Shown: positions 60,491 through 64,000 of the stretch, one piece after another
How positions within the stretch are numbered: position 1 is the stretch's first letter
Layout of the letters: every line of letters begins with the position of its first letter
Assembly (NCBI GenBank): GCA_012934845.2
Contig: WNNJ02000199.1
Span: forward strand, 430,853-494,852
Direction: 5' to 3'
Origin: Pomphorhynchus laevis
Lineage: Eukaryota > Acanthocephala > Palaeacanthocephala > Echinorhynchida > Pomphorhynchidae
Length of the DNA stretch: 64,000 nucleotides
Notes under the pieces: model-generated
The model's database searches: none
What the model saw: the letters and a program-made list of their open reading frames with translations, nothing else
What the model was told of the DNA's origin: nothing
Made by a program: the position numbers and the translations under genes

Positions 60491-60559
60491 CCGAGTGGGA
60501 ATTGGGTCATAAGGAGTTGTTTTATTAGGTAATTACAAAATGACCGAAGGAACTTCATC

Positions 60560-61430
60560 AGACTAAACTATAAGAAAGTTGAATAGCTCTGGGAGAGAAG
60601 TATTTAAAAAAGTGAGTGTACAAGAATATATGGGTAGTAGGGAAAGTAATCTAGATAGCTTAGATTGTAGATAAGAAGAAAATTCATCAGGATTTATGTT
60701 ACAAGTGGTATATGATCGTAAAGGAATTGGGTTAAAGATTTCCCAATGACATTTTGAGTTGGAAGAGGGCTCGAGTTGATTTCGCCAAAAGAGACTACGT
60801 TTAGTAAGCATAAGAATGAGATGGGAACGGCGAAGAGAATGGTAAGAAACACGGAAATTTACATAGAGGGAGTTGGAGAGGGTGACGAGTAAGAGTGACA
60901 AGGAAATGATCGAACAAACCAGGATCAGTGATAGAGTCAGAGTCTTCCGGGCGATCAAGACGAATGCTGAAGTCATCGAAAATAAAAGAAAAGGTATAAG
61001 ACAATGTACAGTGAGAAAAAAGATCTACAAGCTAGCTAAATAGCATACGTAAGGGGGCAGCTGAGCCCGAACGGTGTACAATCACAAGTTCGAGAGGGAA
61101 AGGACTTGATGGTCTGCATATGAGCAATTTGAACGAGGTGGAACGGATCTTTATATTAATTTTAAGTAGAGACGTTGGATGACGAGCAATGGCAACAATA
61201 CCGTCATGGTTAGAAACAGTAGATGTGGAATAGATATTGGACGAGCTGATTCTACTAGAGAACAACCAGAGCGACATAGACGAAGAGTAGCAAGATCGTC
61301 AGTGTCAGAGTGCTAGGATTCGGCAATGCAGAGAATATCGATAAATAATTGATCGAAAATATCAAGGAGAAGATTAGCTTTATGAAGAATGAATAAAACG
61401 AGTGTTGAAAAGACTACAAAAAATACAATT
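60560..61430 (-). mobile_element. Related LINE, endonuclease and linker only
   Basis: Minus frames: DILCIAES (61350), SRISSSNIYSTSTVSNHDGI, FIFDDFSIRLDRPEDSDSIT, GLFDHFLVTL, then linker TTCNINPDEFSSYLQSKLSR. The linker is clearly diverged from that in the adjoining copy, so this is a second subfamily truncated before its RT. Confidence 0.8.
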
Positions 61431-61449
61431 TTTGGATTTTTATTCGTTT

Positions 61450-62250
61450 AATTGTTGTCTTTTTGATTTTCATTCCAAAAAACACGATTAATTTATCGAT
61501 GCCGTTGAGCCAATAACCTGTATAAACTGGACGCTTGCATTTGGAAATATGTATGAATGCACATTTGCTTATGTTAATTTCCAGCTTACACGATTGAATC
61601 CAACTACATACAGTATCTATGTCCCATTGATTTCGTTTTCGAAACTAATGCAAATAAATATTAATAAATTAGAGTACTTGAACATCAGTGGATGAATGGA
61701 TGGTGCCAGGTATTCAAGTCATCCACGTACAACAGTGATAAAGAATATAAAAAGTAGGTAGCTCACTAATGTATAAGCTAAGCAAAATCGGACAAGTATG
61801 GTGCCTTGTGGCACGTCAGTTGTGATTGGGTAAGAACTAGAGAGTACATCATGAACACGTACGGAATAGTCTGAGCCGATAAGAATACTCTAATCCAACG
61901 AACAATACATACATCTAAGTCAACATCAATTAATTTCTCGATGAGTAAATAGTGTGAAGAGGTATTATCATAGCAGTGATATTAGCAGTGATATCGTAGA
62001 GTGACCTTTGAAGCATTAGACGACAGAACTGTCAAAATTAAGGGAATTCCAAAATCGTCAGACTCGATCAACAAAGCAGGAAACTGCATGTGTACCGTTT
62101 TTTTTAGAATCAGGGCGTGCCGGCAAAGAGATGTCTGATCTTTTAGCAGCGGTAGATGTGATAGTGGATGACCCTTAATGTGCACGATTTTCCCAAGAAG
62201 TGAGATGTCTCTCCTGTCACGGGGATATCACGGATAAGGCATATTTTATA
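61450..62250 (-). mobile_element. LINE RT fragment, further family
   Basis: Minus-strand frames include NTSSHYLLIEKLIDVDLDVC, VRWIRVFLSAQTIPY and ITTDVPQGTIL. These match the segment before and at the GVPQGS motif. The YADD region and C-terminus are eroded. The part right of 61980 is unrecognised. Confidence 0.7.
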
Positions 62251-62469
62251 TCTGGAGTCGTTTTACGTAATCAAAATTTTTCAGTTCTGGCACTAATTTA
62301 GTTGACGATCTGAACACTTTCTCCAAAGAACGGCGCTTGTAATTTTTTCGGAATAACAAGCTGGCGATGCGTACAAGATATCACTAAGGTATGGTAACAG
62401 AAAGGATCTATGTATATTAAAGCACGACGGGCTTGTCATATTATCCGTTTTGTGATGCAGTACCAAACT

Positions 62470-62890
62470 AATATAAAGAATAAATTTAAACTCTTAAGTG
62501 GCAAATTTTTATGGATGGATAATAAATAATATACTTTGTATTAGAATAAGATACTAGATAGTTTTATCAGAGGAAATACATCATTAGCATGTATTTGGCC
62601 CCGCTGCTATGTTGGGTAGAGGAGTTAGGGGCCGAAACCTGATAGCATAGCAGTTCCTCCTGATGACCTATAATTCTTATTCTGATACAACGTCTGTTAT
62701 TTATTAGTCAATTCATAAAAATGACGTTTATTTTAAATTTCATTTTTTTATTTTAACTTGATTTAAATTATAGAAAATCTTAAAGCAATTATTAATTTTA
62801 TTATTTAATTATTACTTTTTGATTTAGCATTATTATGTTTTGTTTATTTTATAATTATATTAAATACGTAGACTCAGTTAGCTGATTTAA
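62470..62890 (+). mobile_element. Naiad-type PLE 3' end with intact tail
   Basis: The last RT codons (KNKFKLLSGKFLWMDNK) are followed by the full 3' tail, including the pseudoknot-like structure at 62597-62653, ending AAATACGTAGACTCAGTTAG. It closely matches the tails at 45.0 and 41.3 kb. Confidence 0.88.
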
Positions 62891-62959
62891 TTATAGAATT
62901 ATTTTTTATAATTATTGTTACAACATTCAAGTATAAAATATTTTCTTGCAAGTAATCCA

Positions 62960-63850
62960 AATACTTGGATACATTAAGGATGTCACGATAAGCAACTTTT
63001 TGCTCTCCAAAATGATACACTGAAAGCATTTTATGACTTAAAGGATGATATCGGGAAAGCATATTTAAAATGCATTGATTGCTTAAAAAGATTCGTCATA
63101 TAGACAGTTGCATCAAACCACGCTATTGCAGCAACATTATGCCAGGAGGGACGTCCGGTTGCATTTTACTCAAAGACACTATCCAAGCTTGAGTCTCGAC
63201 AATCAGTAGTGGAGAAAGAATATCAGGCGATAGTGGGGTTAGTACGCCATTTAAGACATTTCCTCTTTGGTCGACCGCTTACGGTAATAACTGACTAGAG
63301 ATAATAACTGACATGTTATTATGGTAATAACTGACATGTATACTGTCGCATACATTTATCAACCTGAAAGAGTGACTAAAGTGAAAAATGAAAAGCTCCA
63401 ATGTTGGAGACTGAAACTATCATGCTTCGATTTTGAAGTTCGCTAGGGATTGAGAATATACCTACAGATACTCTATCAATATGAGTATGAGGAGGAGTAT
63501 GTTGTGCGATCGCTACGGCATATCTTTTCAATATGCGTTGTCAACTATGTCACCAAGGCGTTTCACAGTTTTATCATTACGTTCGAACTAAAAATTTACC
63601 CTGTTCGATAGACGAAGTAAATAAAATTTGATAAGAATACAAAGTGTGTTGCGAACTAAAACCACGATATTATAAGCCTCACGAATCTTACCTTGTTAAA
63701 GCGACATGCCCCTTCTAAAGACTTGCACTCGACTTCAAAGATCCAATGCCATCGATGACTCGGACAGTATTTAAGCGAGCTATTGGGACCTTTCGAGAAA
63801 TAGTGAAATATCACTGCTTTCACAGTTACTTGAAATATTTAAAGGTTCTG
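62960..63850 (+). mobile_element. Ty3/gypsy LTR-retrotransposon fossil, RNase H to integrase
   Basis: Frames show the RNase H region (EGRPVAFYSKTLSKLESRQS, LRHFLFGRPLTVITD), the start of the integrase with CQLCHQG and YHYVRTKNLPCSIDEV, and KPRYYKPHESYLVKATCPF. It is a broken, truncated remnant. It is interrupted on the right by a LINE and on the left by a PLE tail. Confidence 0.85.
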
Positions 63851-63857
63851 ATTTTCC

Positions 63858-64000
63858 GTCTCGGCCTCCTCAACACTAGATCTATTCTCCATAAATCCTA
63901 TAGCATAATCAACCTATTCACCAACAATTCATTGATCTCTTCTGCCTTACCGAATCATGTCACTCTGATTCCAACGACCTCTCCCTTCGCCGTGCCCTCT
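63858..64000 (+). mobile_element. CR1-like LINE, endonuclease start, continues past window
   Basis: Close match to 34738-34870: CTCCTCAACACTAGATCTAT encodes LNTRSIL at the start of the endonuclease, then IINLFTNNSLISSALPN. The left boundary inside the Ty3/gypsy fossil suggests nested insertion. Confidence 0.8.

Overview
The window is nuclear DNA of an invertebrate animal with an AT-rich genome. The evidence is four spliced or compact eukaryotic housekeeping genes, minimal introns of about 47-60 bp beside introns of several kb, and dense LINE, Penelope-like (PLE) and Ty3/gypsy debris. The sequence alone does not settle the phylum. The standard genetic code fits every host exon.

Host genes. 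(1) 194-15740, minus strand: the N-terminal half of a copper-transporting P1B ATPase (ATP7 family). Eleven exons have agreeing phases, and the gene runs off the left edge just after the TGES motif of the actuator domain. (2) 27151-38542, minus: bystin (BYSL), a 40S ribosome-biogenesis factor. All expected exons were found except one conserved central block of about 50 residues. (3) 43879-48508, minus: nuclear transport factor 2 (NTF2) in two coding exons split by a 4.2-kb intron. (4) 54220-54708, plus: Mediator subunit MED21, intronless, lying between two copies of the same LINE tail. The genes do not form an operon or pathway.

Mobile DNA fills most of the rest. Long introns of ATP7 hold PLE tails and LINE pieces (0.6-1.9, 2.5-5.7, 6.4-6.9, 8.8-9.2, 14.6 kb). 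Between ATP7 and bystin are LINE fragments, Ty3/gypsy fossils, stacked PLE tails, a SINE-like tandem repeat and a foldback element (16.5-23.1 kb). Bystin introns hold an EN+ Penelope element (28.1-29.5 kb) and a nearly full-length CR1-like LINE (33.7-37.2 kb). The NTF2 intron carries the best PLE, which has its GIY-YIG nuclease ahead of the reverse transcriptase, as in the Naiad clade. The right end (48.6-64 kb) is mostly stacked LINEs plus a Ty3/gypsy fossil.

The most unusual signals are structural RNA-like motifs. Three unrelated foldback elements (22.9, 37.8 and 55.5 kb) carry a hammerhead-like box CTGANGA, a short tetraloop hairpin, then GAAA. The 3' tails of the Naiad-type PLEs share an interlocked set of helices, a pseudoknot that recurs in four near-identical copies. 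A roughly 390-bp tandem SINE-like unit combines tRNA-like A/B boxes with a GAAAC-hairpin-GTA motif.
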